From: JBFXAN01 sp050184225 | GTDB lineage: Bacteria > Chloroflexota > Dehalococcoidia > CAUJGQ01 | NCBI GenBank assembly: GCA_050184225.1 | Contig: JBFXAN010000142.1 | Span: 1-17,030, forward strand | Direction of reading: 5' to 3' | Length of the DNA stretch: 17,030 bases | In this document: positions 7,567 through 14,977 of the stretch, piece after piece | How positions within the stretch are numbered: the first letter of the stretch is position 1 | Layout: every line of letters begins with the position of its first letter | The notes under the pieces: model-generated | What the model was told of the DNA's origin: nothing | What the model saw: only the letters and a program-made list of their open reading frames with translations | Database searches by the model: none | Program-made: the position numbers and the translations under genes

Positions 7567-8217
7567 TTATCGCTCGGCCGCGCGGGCGATGCGGACGGCG
7601 TCGAGGGCTTCGCGGGCTGCGTCGGCGCCGCGGCCGGCGATGTCGTGGGCGGTGTTCACGTCGTCGGTCCGGAGGGTGAGGAGTGCCCAGGCGAGGGCGC
7701 GGGTTGATTCACCCGGGAGGTCACTGATCGTGTCGTTCTCTGGTCCGTATGCGGCGACGGCGCGGTCGATCGCGTCGTACTGTTCGGCGGGGGTGCGCCA
7801 GCCGGCGACGCCGCCGATCACCCGCTGGTCGATCGCGGCGCGTAAGGGACTCTGTGACGGCGCGGCGTCGTAGGCGCGAAGGGCAAGCCCCGGCGTTGTC
7901 CCGATCTGGGTGGCGTCCTCCGGCAGGATGCCCCCCGCCGGCGCGGTGTCGCGGCCGTGCCGGCCGGCGGGACCGGCGATCGCATCGATGGCGACCGCCG
8001 CGTAACGATGGACCTCGGGGAGCCGGCGTGTGCCCGCCGCATCCCGCAGTGCGCCGTAGGCGATCGCCAGCCGTTGGGAAAGTTGTGCGTCTGCCGGCCG
8101 GTCGTCCTGCTCGACGGTGACGGCGTCGCTCGTGTCCGCGCCGGCGGCGCGGTAGATCACACCGCCGAGCGCGACGACGAACAGCGTGAGAACGCCGACC
8201 AATGCGATACTCTTCAC
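7567..8217 (-). CDS. Exported or membrane-anchored protein of unknown function
   Basis: 216 residues. MKSIALVGVLTLFVVALGGVIY is a signal peptide or N-terminal anchor; a cut after AAGA (about residue 27) is possible. The rest is Ala/Arg/Asp-rich and predicted by eye to be mostly helical, with no metal site, Walker motif or lipobox. I do not recognise the family. The start is GTG at 8217. No ribosome binding site precedes it, but a TACACT -10-like box ends exactly six bases before the GTG, which suggests a leaderless transcript. The gene ends against the long hairpin at 7489-7560. Confidence 0.75.
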   Translation of the reverse strand: MKSIALVGVLTLFVVALGGVIYRAAGADTSDAVTVEQDDRPADAQLSQRLAIAYGALRDAAGTRRLPEVHRYAAVAIDAIAGPAGRHGRDTAPAGGILPEDATQIGTTPGLALRAYDAAPSQSPLRAAIDQRVIGGVAGWRTPAEQYDAIDRAVAAYGPENDTISDLPGESTRALAWALLTLRTDDVNTAHDIAGRGADAAREALDAVRIARAAER

Positions 8218-8223
8218 AATGTC

Positions 8224-8229
8224 AGTGTA
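8224..8229 (-). promoter_or_regulatory. -10 element for a probable leaderless transcript
   Basis: TACACT on the minus strand ends six bases before GTG 8217, so the normal transcription start would fall on the G of the start codon. No convincing -35 hexamer is seen. The same TACACT occurs upstream of the antitoxin gene at 12947-12952. Confidence 0.4.
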
Positions 8230-8414
8230 CCGGATGCGGCGTCAGTGATGACCACCTCCCATTCCCTGGATGATCCGCTCTGCGCGTTCGGCGGTACGGC
8301 GGTGCGCATGATGGAGGTGATCGTCTATCACCCGGCGTGTGTCGCTCCCACGACCAGGCGTGAGCCACCGGCACGGCCATAGTGTTCTGAACGGCGCATC
8401 AGAAGCCATCGCTC

Positions 8415-8423
8415 TGGTACAAT
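8415..8423 (+). promoter_or_regulatory. Extended -10 promoter candidate for cysE
   Basis: TGGTACAAT matches the TGnTATAAT extended -10 at all but one position. No -35 hexamer stands at 16-18 bases upstream. The predicted start near 8430 would give a leader of roughly 190 bases through the palindromic repeats. Confidence 0.35.
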
Positions 8424-8528
8424 CGCCCTGCCGTCCGGTTTGTCCGGTCAGGAGCAAGCGGCGTCAATGGTCGAACATCTGCCCGCACGGTTGGTCCGTT
8501 GCGCGTGTCCCATGGGACGGCGTCGCCG

Positions 8529-8608
8529 GTGCTGAGTAGTCTCTACTGAGTGCTGAGTGCGTCGTCCCGATGCCACCACTCAGTACTCGGCGATCAGGAC
8601 TCAGTACT
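8529..8608. repeat. CTGAGTG / ACTCAGT repeat cluster
   Basis: Copies of CTGAGT(G/A) on one side (8529-8560) and ACTCAGTACT on the other (8577-8608) form alternative hairpins, for example TACTGAGTG 8544-8552 with CACTCAGTA 8577-8585. The cluster ends about 10 bases before the cysE start and encodes no plausible protein. Confidence 0.75.
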
Positions 8609-8618
8609 GGAGATCCCG

Positions 8619-9296
8619 GTGAACCTTCTCCGATCGATCATTCGTGACCTCGACGTGGCGTTGCAGCGCGATCCCGCCGCCCGCTCCCGTTTCGAGGTCT
8701 TGCTCGCCTATCCCGGTTTCCACGCCCGCCAGTGGCACCGCCTCGCGCATCGCCTCCACCAGAGCGGCGTGCCGCTGCTGCCGCGGCTGATCTCCCACCT
8801 GGGCCGCTTCCTCACCGGGATCGAGATCCACCCCGGCGCCGTGATCGGCGAAGGGCTGTTCATCGACCACGGCATGGGCGTCGTCATCGGCGAGACGGTG
8901 GTGATCGGCGAGGACTGTCATCTGAACCAGGGCGTGACGCTGGGCGGCACGAGCACGCGGCGTGTGAAGCGCCACCCGACACTGGGCAACCATGTGCTGG
9001 TCGGCGCGGGCGCGCAGTTGATCGGCGCGATCACGGTGGGGGACCACGCCCGCATCGGCGCCGGCTCGGTGGTCGTCACCAATGTACCGCCCTACGCCAC
9101 CGTCGTCGGCGTGCCCGGCCACGTGATCGCCTATCACGACCCCGGCGATGATGCTGTCGTCCGCCTACCCGATCCGGAGTGGGACCGGATCGAGGAGATC
9201 GAACGTCGGGTGCGCCAGCTTGAAGCACGATTGCAGGAACGAGAATCCGGTGTCCCGGCTTCGTCGCTCGATCCGGGCTTCCGCACGCTCGATTAG
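8619..9296 (+). CDS. cysE: Serine O-acetyltransferase
   Basis: 225-residue enzyme that transfers acetyl from acetyl-CoA to L-serine, giving O-acetylserine, the committed step of cysteine synthesis in the cytoplasm. The short N-terminal helical region (RDLDVALQRDPAAR) is followed by a left-handed beta-helix of hexapeptide repeats from about residue 67 (GIEIHPGAVIGEG). The catalytic Asp-His pair is at 83-84 (IDHGMG) and a second conserved His at 119 (KRHPTLG); LNQGVTLGGT is intact. The length matches the short EpsC/CysE form. A charged helix (WDRIEEIERRVRQLEARL) ends the protein. The last residue is Asp, not the Ile that inserts into CysK, so a classical cysteine-synthase complex is doubtful. 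I place the start at GTG 8619, with GGAG six bases upstream; a longer reading from 8550 would translate the repeat cluster. Confidence 0.94.
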   Translation: MNLLRSIIRDLDVALQRDPAARSRFEVLLAYPGFHARQWHRLAHRLHQSGVPLLPRLISHLGRFLTGIEIHPGAVIGEGLFIDHGMGVVIGETVVIGEDCHLNQGVTLGGTSTRRVKRHPTLGNHVLVGAGAQLIGAITVGDHARIGAGSVVVTNVPPYATVVGVPGHVIAYHDPGDDAVVRLPDPEWDRIEEIERRVRQLEARLQERESGVPASSLDPGFRTLD

Positions 9297-9304
9297 TCAA
9301 CCGC

Positions 9305-9390
9305 TCCTCATGTCATCCTGAGCGGAGCGAAGGATCTCGGCGGTCGGATCGCGCCGGAGATCCTTCGCTCCGCTCAGGATGACATGAGGA
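9305..9390. repeat. 34-bp perfect inverted repeat between cysE and cysS
   Basis: Arms at 9305-9338 and 9357-9390 are perfectly complementary around an 18-base centre. The core TGTCATCCTGAGCGGAGCGA resembles a dispersed intergenic palindrome I recall from several bacterial phyla. It begins nine bases after the cysE stop and could end or attenuate transcription before cysS, although no T-run follows. Confidence 0.93.
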
Positions 9391-9413
9391 ACGATGGCTT
9401 CTTGTATTACCTA

Positions 9414-9432
9414 CGTTCTCGGTGTGAGAACG
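9414..9432 (+). promoter_or_regulatory. Small stem-loop just upstream of the cysS ribosome binding site
   Basis: CGTTCTC (9414-9420) and GAGAACG (9426-9432) form a perfect 7-bp stem with a 5-base loop. It ends six bases before the GAGGAG site that precedes ATG 9451. It may influence initiation; no T-box specifier or antiterminator is recognisable. Confidence 0.4.
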
Positions 9433-9450
9433 CCAACCGAGGAGTTCGAC

Positions 9451-10812
9451 ATGCAGTTCTACAACACGCTCACCAGCCGGCTTGAGCCGTTTCAACCGCA
9501 GGGCGATGTCGTCTCGATGTACGTTTGCGGCGTGACGCCGTATGACGAGGCGCACATCGGCCATGCAATGAGCTCGGTCATCTTCGACGTGTTGCGCCGT
9601 TACCTCGAATTCCGCGGTCACCAGGTGAAGCACGTCCGCAACTTCACCGATGTCGACGACAAGATCATCGATCGCGCCGCCGAACGCGGTGAAGATCCGC
9701 TGCAACTCTCGCGCCGCTACGCCGACCGCTACACCGAGGACATGCAACTGCTCAACGTCCTGCCGGCGCATGTCGAGCCGCGCGTGAGCGAGGAGATCCC
9801 CTCGATCGTCGAGGTGATCCAGGGGTTGGTCGACAAGGGCTACGCCTATCCGGCGCGAGGTGACGTCTATTATCGGGTCAGCCGCAAGCCGGACTACGGC
9901 AAGCTGTCGCACCAGAGCGTCGAGAATCTGGTGAGCGAAGACCGCGACGACCCGCTCGACGGCAAGGAACGCCCGATCGACTTCGCGCTGTGGAAGGGCG
10001 CCAAGCCGGGTGAGCCGGCGTGGGAGAGTCCCTGGGGGCCAGGGCGGCCCGGCTGGCACATCGAGTGCTCGGCGATGTCGCTGCGCTACCTCGGCGAGCA
10101 GCTTGACCTGCACGGCGGCGGCACCGACCTGATCTTTCCCCACCACGAGAATGAGATCGCCCAGAGTGAGGCGTACACCGGCGTCGAGCCATTCGTCCGC
10201 GTCTGGCTGCACAACGGTATGTTGAGCATCGAAGGCGACAAGATGTCGAAGTCACTCGGCAACGTCGTCGGCATCCGCGAGGTGGTGGACCGGCACGGCG
10301 CCGACGCCTTCCGCCTGTTCGTGCTGAGCGGTTCCTATCGCAAGCCGCTCAACTATACGGAGGAGGGCGTGCAGGGCAACCGGCGCGGCGCCGAACGGCT
10401 ACGCACTGCCGCCCGCCGTCCCGGCCGGAACGAGAGCGGCCGCGCGCTCGACGCCTCGTCCTATCGCGACCGCTTCATCGCCGCAATGGACGACGACCTG
10501 AACACCGCCGCCGCGATCGCCGTGCTCTTCGACCTCGCCACCGAAGTCAACCGTGCCCGCGACGCGGGCGACGACATCGCCGGCGGGCAGGCGCTGCTGC
10601 TGGAACTGGCGGGCGTGCTCGGCCTGCGGCTGGAGGAATCGGAGTCGGAGGCCGTCGCCGCGCAGCCGTTCGTCGACCTGCTGATCGAGATCCGGCGCGA
10701 GCTACGCGCCGCCAAGCAGTACCAGCTCGCGGACCAGGTGCGCAGCCGCCTGTCGGCCCTCGGCGTCACACTGGAGGACTCGCCGAGCGGCACGACGTGG
10801 AGGATGGGGTAG
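9451..10812 (+). CDS. cysS: Cysteinyl-tRNA synthetase
   Basis: 453-residue class I aminoacyl-tRNA synthetase that activates cysteine with ATP and loads it onto tRNA-Cys. The HIGH motif is at residues 35-38 and KMSKS at 264-268. The zinc ligands that select cysteine thiolate are all present: Cys26 (YVCGVT), Cys206 (IECSA), His231 and Glu235 (FPHHENE). The C-terminal helical domain (DDDLNTAAAIAVL, then the REL..AKQYQLADQVR segment) is typical of CysS. The length is close to the usual 460. The start is ATG 9451, behind GAGGAG at six bases; an upstream frame from 9394 has no such site and would translate part of the repeat. It lies 154 bases after cysE in the same direction. Confidence 0.97.
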   Translation: MQFYNTLTSRLEPFQPQGDVVSMYVCGVTPYDEAHIGHAMSSVIFDVLRRYLEFRGHQVKHVRNFTDVDDKIIDRAAERGEDPLQLSRRYADRYTEDMQLLNVLPAHVEPRVSEEIPSIVEVIQGLVDKGYAYPARGDVYYRVSRKPDYGKLSHQSVENLVSEDRDDPLDGKERPIDFALWKGAKPGEPAWESPWGPGRPGWHIECSAMSLRYLGEQLDLHGGGTDLIFPHHENEIAQSEAYTGVEPFVRVWLHNGMLSIEGDKMSKSLGNVVGIREVVDRHGADAFRLFVLSGSYRKPLNYTEEGVQGNRRGAERLRTAARRPGRNESGRALDASSYRDRFIAAMDDDLNTAAAIAVLFDLATEVNRARDAGDDIAGGQALLLELAGVLGLRLEESESEAVAAQPFVDLLIEIRRELRAAKQYQLADQVRSRLSALGVTLEDSPSGTTWRMG

Positions 10813-10944
10813 GCTCGGCACCAAGGAATACGAGAGACGGGCGGCAGCTCGATCGAGGAGGTACGCCGAGAGTTCGGTGAGGTGTAGGATCGCGCCATCG
10901 TATGCGATGTCCGGTTGACCGGGCGCTGTTCCTGGGGTGCGTAT

Positions 10945-11805
10945 ATGGCAGCGATCTACATCCTCGGCGCGGGGACGCCCACGCCGACCCCGACCCGTTT
11001 TGGCTCCGCCTACGTCGTCGAGGCCGGCGGTGAGTATCTGATGTTTGACTGCGGCCCCGCCGCCACGCACAAGCTGGTCAAGGCAGGGCTGTGGCCGACA
11101 CAGGTCAACCACCTCTTCTTCACCCACCATCACTTCGACCATGACATCGACTATCCTTGTTTCCTCCTCTGCCGCTGGGACCAAGGCGCCGGCAAGGAGC
11201 AGCAACTCAAGGTCTTCGGCCCTACACTGACCGAGACGATCACGGAACGGATCCTCGGCGAGAACGGCGCCTTCGCCCATGACTGGCAGGCGCGTGTCAA
11301 CCATCCGCTGAGCCAGCAGGTGTACGTCAACCGCGGCGGTGTCCTGCCTCGCCGGCCGCCGACGGTCGACGCGCGGGATGTTAGCCCGGGGTTGATTCAC
11401 CAGGGGCATGACTGGCGGGTGACCGCCGCGCCCGCCGAACACGTGCAACCCTGGCTCGATTCGCTCGCCTACCGGCTGGACAGCGATGCCGGCAGTGTCG
11501 TGATCACGGGCGATACGCAGCCGTGCGACAGCGTCCGCGATCTGGCCCGCGGCGCGGACGTGATGCTCTGTATGTGCTGGGACAACCAGGAGGTGATGAC
11601 CGAAACAGGGGAAGCAGGCGGACAGTGCGGCACGACCGGCGCGGCACATCTGGCGCGGGACGCCGGCGTGAAGAAGCTGGTTCTTGTCCACATGGGACCG
11701 CACGTCTCCTCCCACGGCCCGCTGGAGAAGGGTTTGGGGGATATCGCCGCAATCTTTGACGGCGACATTGTCTTCGCCGAGGAATTGATGACCTTGGAGC
11801 TTTGA
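10945..11805 (+). CDS. MBL-fold metallohydrolase
   Basis: 286-residue metallo-beta-lactamase-fold hydrolase. The N-terminus IYILGAGTPTPTPTRFGSAYVVE is a ribonuclease Z-like opening. The metal motif is THHHFDHD (His61, His63, Asp65, His66). Later ligands appear in APAEHVQP, VVITGDTQP (Asp) and LVHMGPH. This order is that of the RNase Z/phosphodiesterase-like branch and not of true beta-lactamases. However, there is no visible tRNase Z flexible arm, so a tRNA-processing role is not supported. The substrate is unknown. ATG 10945 is chosen since MAAIYILG starts the fold; the ribosome binding site is weak (GGGG). The 130 bases back to cysS contain no clear promoter or terminator. Confidence 0.85.
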   Translation: MAAIYILGAGTPTPTPTRFGSAYVVEAGGEYLMFDCGPAATHKLVKAGLWPTQVNHLFFTHHHFDHDIDYPCFLLCRWDQGAGKEQQLKVFGPTLTETITERILGENGAFAHDWQARVNHPLSQQVYVNRGGVLPRRPPTVDARDVSPGLIHQGHDWRVTAAPAEHVQPWLDSLAYRLDSDAGSVVITGDTQPCDSVRDLARGADVMLCMCWDNQEVMTETGEAGGQCGTTGAAHLARDAGVKKLVLVHMGPHVSSHGPLEKGLGDIAAIFDGDIVFAEELMTLEL

Positions 11806-11888
11806 GTCGCAATTAGCAGGTGCCGGACAGGAAAACCGGGCGCGGGGTCGCCTTGATCGGTGTTTCGCGGGAGGGGCCGCCAAGCGGG

Positions 11889-12183
11889 CTACGTGCTTAG
11901 CAGATGCTCCAGTGCCAGGCGGTTTCGTGCGATCAATTGGAGCAATTCGTGGTAACGCGCACGTTGACGTGTGGAAAGGTGTCCCTCGCGAGACCATAGA
12001 TCCAATTGCTTGAGCCGGCTCTCGGTGATGCCAACCCATTCGAGATGGAAGACTTCTCTCTGATGAGTCCATCGTGGACCATTGCGCTTCGTATTCCGGG
12101 ATGCTGTTCCAGGCGTCGATCTGATAGTTCAGGTGATAGTCGATATCCGGTTGGAGTTGTTGTGCTCGCGCTACTTTAACCAT
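11889..12183 (-). pseudogene. Frameshifted small helical protein, partner-like gene of a decayed two-gene unit
   Basis: From ATG 12183 the frame reads MVKVARAQQLQPDIDY and on to EAQWSTMDSSER, then loses register near 12060. One frame over, it continues as EVFHLEWVGITESRL...RQRARYHELLQLIARNRLALEHLL and stops at TAG 11889. Removing a single A from GAGAGAAGTC would restore a 97-residue protein (reading ...MDSSEEVFHLEW...). The 295-base span is one base more than a multiple of three. The protein would be soluble and strongly helical; I do not recognise a named family. Its start overlaps the end of an upstream small open frame by 13 bases, the arrangement usual for toxin-antitoxin partners. A sequencing error is an alternative to decay. 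Confidence 0.6.
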
Positions 12184-12350
12184 TGTGCATTCTCTGGAAT
12201 GCCGATCTGCTCCAGCCCCGAGACTTGATATGCGGTTACAATCGTACCTCGATCCGCGGAGTAGACGACGTGGATGATAGGCAATGACTCGCGCGTCCGT
12301 CGTGATGGCGGAACAGCGGTCTCGGTCGAACCAAGTGAGATGGCAATTGT
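12171..12350 (-). pseudogene. 3' remnant of a small beta-rich protein, possibly toxin-like
   Basis: A minus-strand frame ending at TAG 12171 encodes RTRESLPIIHVVYSADRG then TIVTAYQVSGLEQIGIPENA. It has a well-formed alternating beta pattern and an IVTAYQV segment like the C-terminal strands of small DUF4258/RelE-like toxins. No ATG, GTG or credible TTG start with a ribosome binding site exists upstream in this frame before relE, so the 5' half is missing or unrecognisable. It overlaps the next gene start (12183) by 13 bases. The family is a guess from one short segment; the upstream boundary given is approximate. Confidence 0.35.
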
Positions 12351-12433
12351 GTCGCCACGCCGAGCGTAGATGCCGACCGTGATTGTGGACTCCGAGCGGC
12401 ACGACGCAGCGGATGGGTTAACCGCGCGCCACG

Positions 12434-12709
12434 TTACAGGCCACGATAGATGTCGCGTCGATGGCCCACTCGGACGATCCGCACTACCTGATCGCGGTCT
12501 TCCACCGAGTAGACGAGGCGGTAGTCGCCCACGCGAAGACGAAGCAATCGTTGGGCACCTTGCAGAGCTCGGGTACCGGTCGGACGAGGATCAAGAGCCA
12601 ATGCGTCAATGCGGATGGCAAGGCGATGCCGAGTATTGGATGGCAGCTTCTCCAGTGCGCGACGGGCCTCGGTAGACAAGAGCACGCGATACACTGGCCC
12701 ACTGGCCAT
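12434..12709 (-). CDS. RelE/ParE-family toxin
   Basis: 91-residue toxin of the RelE/ParE superfamily, most of which cleave mRNA at the ribosome or block gyrase. Typical segments: YRVLLSTEARRALEKLP (N-terminal strand and helix), RALQGAQRLLRLRVGDYRLVYSVED (central sheet) and VVRIVRVGHRRDIYRGL, whose Arg/His/Tyr residues match the basic C-terminal active-site region of RelE. The RVGDYRLVY and HRRDIY motifs favour an RNase of the RelE branch over ParE. ATG 12709 lies 3 bases after the antitoxin stop, consistent with coupled translation. Confidence 0.93.
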   Translation of the reverse strand: MASGPVYRVLLSTEARRALEKLPSNTRHRLAIRIDALALDPRPTGTRALQGAQRLLRLRVGDYRLVYSVEDRDQVVRIVRVGHRRDIYRGL

Positions 12710-12712
12710 CTG

Positions 12713-12928
12713 CTATCGTTCCGGATTGAGTTTGAGCCGTTCGATGATCTCGTCCAGCGGTGTCCAATCTTCCGGCCCGGACTCAGCGAAGATGCGACGC
12801 GCTTCTCGCTGATCGAAGCGATCCTCTGCTCGTTCGATCACACGCTCCAGCGCGGTCAGCCGTCGCGGGCGGCGCGTGTGATGCGGCACACCGGGATGAG
12901 GAGGGATTGGGTGCGGCTTGGCAATCAA
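12713..12928 (-). CDS. Antitoxin partner of the RelE/ParE-type toxin
   Basis: 71-residue protein directly upstream of the toxin. The N-terminus is basic and Pro/His-rich (HPIPPHPGVPHHTRRPRR). A helix follows (LTALERVIERAEDRFD), and the acidic C-terminal part (EARRIFAESGPEDWTPLDEIIERL) would wrap the toxin. I infer the antitoxin role from size, acidic tail and tandem position; no clear ribbon-helix-helix or Phd DNA-binding motif is evident. The start is a TTG at 12928 behind a perfect AGGAGG five bases away. A TACACT -10 box at 12952-12947 predicts a 12-base leader. Confidence 0.82.
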   Translation of the reverse strand: MIAKPHPIPPHPGVPHHTRRPRRLTALERVIERAEDRFDQREARRIFAESGPEDWTPLDEIIERLKLNPER

Positions 12929-12946
12929 GGATGCCTCCTATTGCAC

Positions 12947-12952
12947 AGTGTA
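12947..12952 (-). promoter_or_regulatory. -10 element of the toxin-antitoxin operon
   Basis: TACACT on the minus strand. The start point would fall near 12940, leaving a 12-base leader that contains just AGGAGG and its spacer before TTG 12928. No -35 match was found. Confidence 0.45.
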
Positions 12953-12999
12953 CCGCGGACCGAGAGCCACAGCGCAGGACGTGTCTCCCTGACGATGGT

Positions 13000-14907
13000 T
13001 CAATCTCCCGCCGGCACCTCGGTCGGGGTTGTGCGGGAGGGGCGGCTGTCCGTCTGGGCGAAGGTCATCTTGTAGAGGTTGGCGTAGTTGCCGTTGAGGG
13101 CGAGCAGTTCGTCGTGGGTGCCCATCTCGATGATCCGGCCGCGCTCGAGGACGACGATGCGGGAGGCATCGCGGATCGTCGAGAGGCGGTGGGCGATCAC
13201 GAACGACGTGCGGCCCTGCAGCAGTTCTCTGAGCGCCTTCTGGATGACGACCTCGGTCTGCGTGTCGATGTTGGCGGTCGCCTCGTCGAGGATGAGGATG
13301 CGCGGCCGGGCGATGATCGCGCGGGCGAAGGAGATCAGCTGTCGCTGGCCGACGGAGATATTCTGGCCGCGCTCGTGCAGCTCGGTGTCGTAGCCGTTCT
13401 CCAGGCGGGAGATGAAGTCGTGGGCACCGACGAGCGTCGCTGCTTCCTCGACCTCTTCGTCGGTCGCTTCCAGGCGGCCGTAGCGGATGTTCTCGCGGAC
13501 GGTGCCGGAGAAGAGATACGGCTCCTGGAGGACAGCGCTCATCTGCGACGCCAGCGACGCTCGGGTGATGTCGCGGATATCGATGCCGTCGATCAGGAGG
13601 CGGCCCTCGCTCACTTCGTAGAGCCGGCCGATCAGGGCGGTCATCGTGCTCTTGCCCGCGCCCGTCTGACCGACGAAGGCGATCGTCTCGCCGGGTTGCA
13701 CGTGCAGGTTGATGTCGTGGAGGACGGTCACTTCTTCGTTGTAATGGAAGGTGACGTGGTCGAAGACGACCTCGCCCTTGATCTCGGTGAGCTCGATCGC
13801 ATCGGGTGCGTCAACGATCTCTGGCTTGGTGTCCAGCACTTCGATGATGCGTTCGCCGCCGGCCATCGCCCGCTGGATCTGGGTGTACTGGAGCACGAGG
13901 TCGCGGACGGGGTCGAAGAAGCGCTGGACGGAGAGGGCGAAGGTGATCAGCGTGGCGATCGCCGCCGCGCGGGCGTCGCCCGGGGCGGCGTCGTAGACCT
14001 GATAGCCGCCGACGAGGATGACGAGGCCGGTCGCTACCGCGACGAGGATCTCGACCATCGGCATCACCAGGGCGGTGAGGCGGCCGGCCTGGACGTTGGC
14101 GCTGAGGTTGGTCGAGTTGATCTGGCCGAACCGCTTGCTGTTCTCGTCCTCGCGGGAGAGGCTCTGGATCACGCGGACGCCGGAGACGTTCTCGTTGAGC
14201 GTCGAGTAGACGACGGAGATCGTCTGCCGGGTGCGGATGAAGGCGGCGCGGGCGTGCTTCTGCCAGATCGACATCAGCAGCACCAGCACCGGGACGACCG
14301 AGAAGGTGACGAGCGCGAGCTGCCAGTCGCGGGTGACGAGGATCGTGACGACGACGAACAGGCCGGTGAAGTCGGCGAAGACGGTGAGAATGCCGCTGGT
14401 CATCAGTTCCTGGAGCGACGTGACGTCGGATGTGACGCGCGACATCACGCGGCCGACCTCGTGCCGGTTATAGAAGCCGAGCGAGAGCCGCTGCAGGTGG
14501 TCGAAGAGATCGGCGCGCAGCTTGAGCAGGATCCGGTGGCCGACGTAGCCGCTGCAGTTGAGCTGAAGCCAGTTGAAGAACCAGGAGGAGAGCGCCATCG
14601 CGACGAGGATGATCCCGTAGCGGTTGAGCGCGGCCATGTCGCCGAGGCGGATCCGCTCGACGGCGAGGCCGATGATGAGCGGCTGGCTGAAGGAGGTGAT
14701 CGCGTAGCCGAGCACGCCGATCAGGGCGCCTGCGACCTGCCACGGGTACGGCTTCAGATACGGGATCAGCCGGCCGACGACCTTGCCGTCGTACAGCTTG
14801 CCCAGCTCTTCATCGTTCCAGCCGTCCATGCCGCGGCGCATGGCGCCGCGCATCGCACCCGGCCCCATGCCGCTCCAGCCGCCGGCGCCCGCTCCCCAAA
14901 AACCCAT
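13000..14907 (-). CDS. ABC exporter half-transporter, catalytically canonical subunit of a heterodimer
   Basis: 635-residue membrane-ATPase fusion (type IV/MsbA-like multidrug exporter). A Gly/Met-rich cytoplasmic N-terminus (about 1-30) precedes six helices (about 55-350), then the ATPase domain. Walker A GQTGAGKST is at 413-421. Walker B ILILDE has its catalytic Glu at 542, and the switch His is at 573 (IAHRLST). The signature motif is ISVGQ (517-521), departing from LSGGQ at positions 1 and 3. Together with the E-to-D and H-to-Q changes in the other subunit, this matches the BmrCD/TM287-288-type asymmetric exporters: this subunit supplies the intact Walker site and the altered signature. 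The ATG at 14907 has only a weak upstream site. It follows the other subunit by 70 bases, so the two are probably one operon. The substrate is unknown, probably drugs or lipids. Confidence 0.93.
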   Translation of the reverse strand: MGFWGAGAGGWSGMGPGAMRGAMRRGMDGWNDEELGKLYDGKVVGRLIPYLKPYPWQVAGALIGVLGYAITSFSQPLIIGLAVERIRLGDMAALNRYGIILVAMALSSWFFNWLQLNCSGYVGHRILLKLRADLFDHLQRLSLGFYNRHEVGRVMSRVTSDVTSLQELMTSGILTVFADFTGLFVVVTILVTRDWQLALVTFSVVPVLVLLMSIWQKHARAAFIRTRQTISVVYSTLNENVSGVRVIQSLSREDENSKRFGQINSTNLSANVQAGRLTALVMPMVEILVAVATGLVILVGGYQVYDAAPGDARAAAIATLITFALSVQRFFDPVRDLVLQYTQIQRAMAGGERIIEVLDTKPEIVDAPDAIELTEIKGEVVFDHVTFHYNEEVTVLHDINLHVQPGETIAFVGQTGAGKSTMTALIGRLYEVSEGRLLIDGIDIRDITRASLASQMSAVLQEPYLFSGTVRENIRYGRLEATDEEVEEAATLVGAHDFISRLENGYDTELHERGQNISVGQRQLISFARAIIARPRILILDEATANIDTQTEVVIQKALRELLQGRTSFVIAHRLSTIRDASRIVVLERGRIIEMGTHDELLALNGNYANLYKMTFAQTDSRPSRTTPTEVPAGD

Positions 14908-14977
14908 AGATCAAACTCGCTTCGCTCGTTGCGTTTCGGGATGCAGAGCTCGGCAAGGCCGAACCCCGCCGACCCCG

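Larger units (their letters stand above)
8230..8618. other. Intergenic region between the divergent unknown gene and cysE
   Basis: About 390 bases without a confident gene. It contains an extended -10-like TGGTACAAT at 8415-8423 facing cysE without a good -35, two GTCCGGT copies near 8432-8450, a 12-bp palindrome GTCCCATGGGAC at 8507-8518, and the repeat cluster at 8529-8608. I see no riboswitch or T-box signature. Confidence 0.6.

Noticed and set aside
8242..8331. Possible 29-residue minus-strand ORF, His-rich and helical, ending in GMGGGHH
   Set aside because: No ribosome binding site at a good distance, and too short to judge by composition.
9391..9450. T-box or other cysteine-responsive leader before cysS
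   Set aside because: No T-box consensus, specifier loop or terminator/antiterminator pair is visible; only a 7-bp stem-loop.
9313..10212. 299-residue minus-strand open frame opposite cysS
   Set aside because: Begins inside the inverted repeat and is antisense to a textbook CysS.
10813..10944. Short plus-strand frame ending in ...EEVRREFGEV before the MBL gene
   Set aside because: No start codon or ribosome binding site, and too short to assign; treated as spacer.
10702..12402. 566-residue minus-strand open frame spanning the MBL gene and the decayed small genes
   Set aside because: Only the short MVKVARAQQ... part near 12183 looks like protein; the rest is antisense to the MBL-fold gene.
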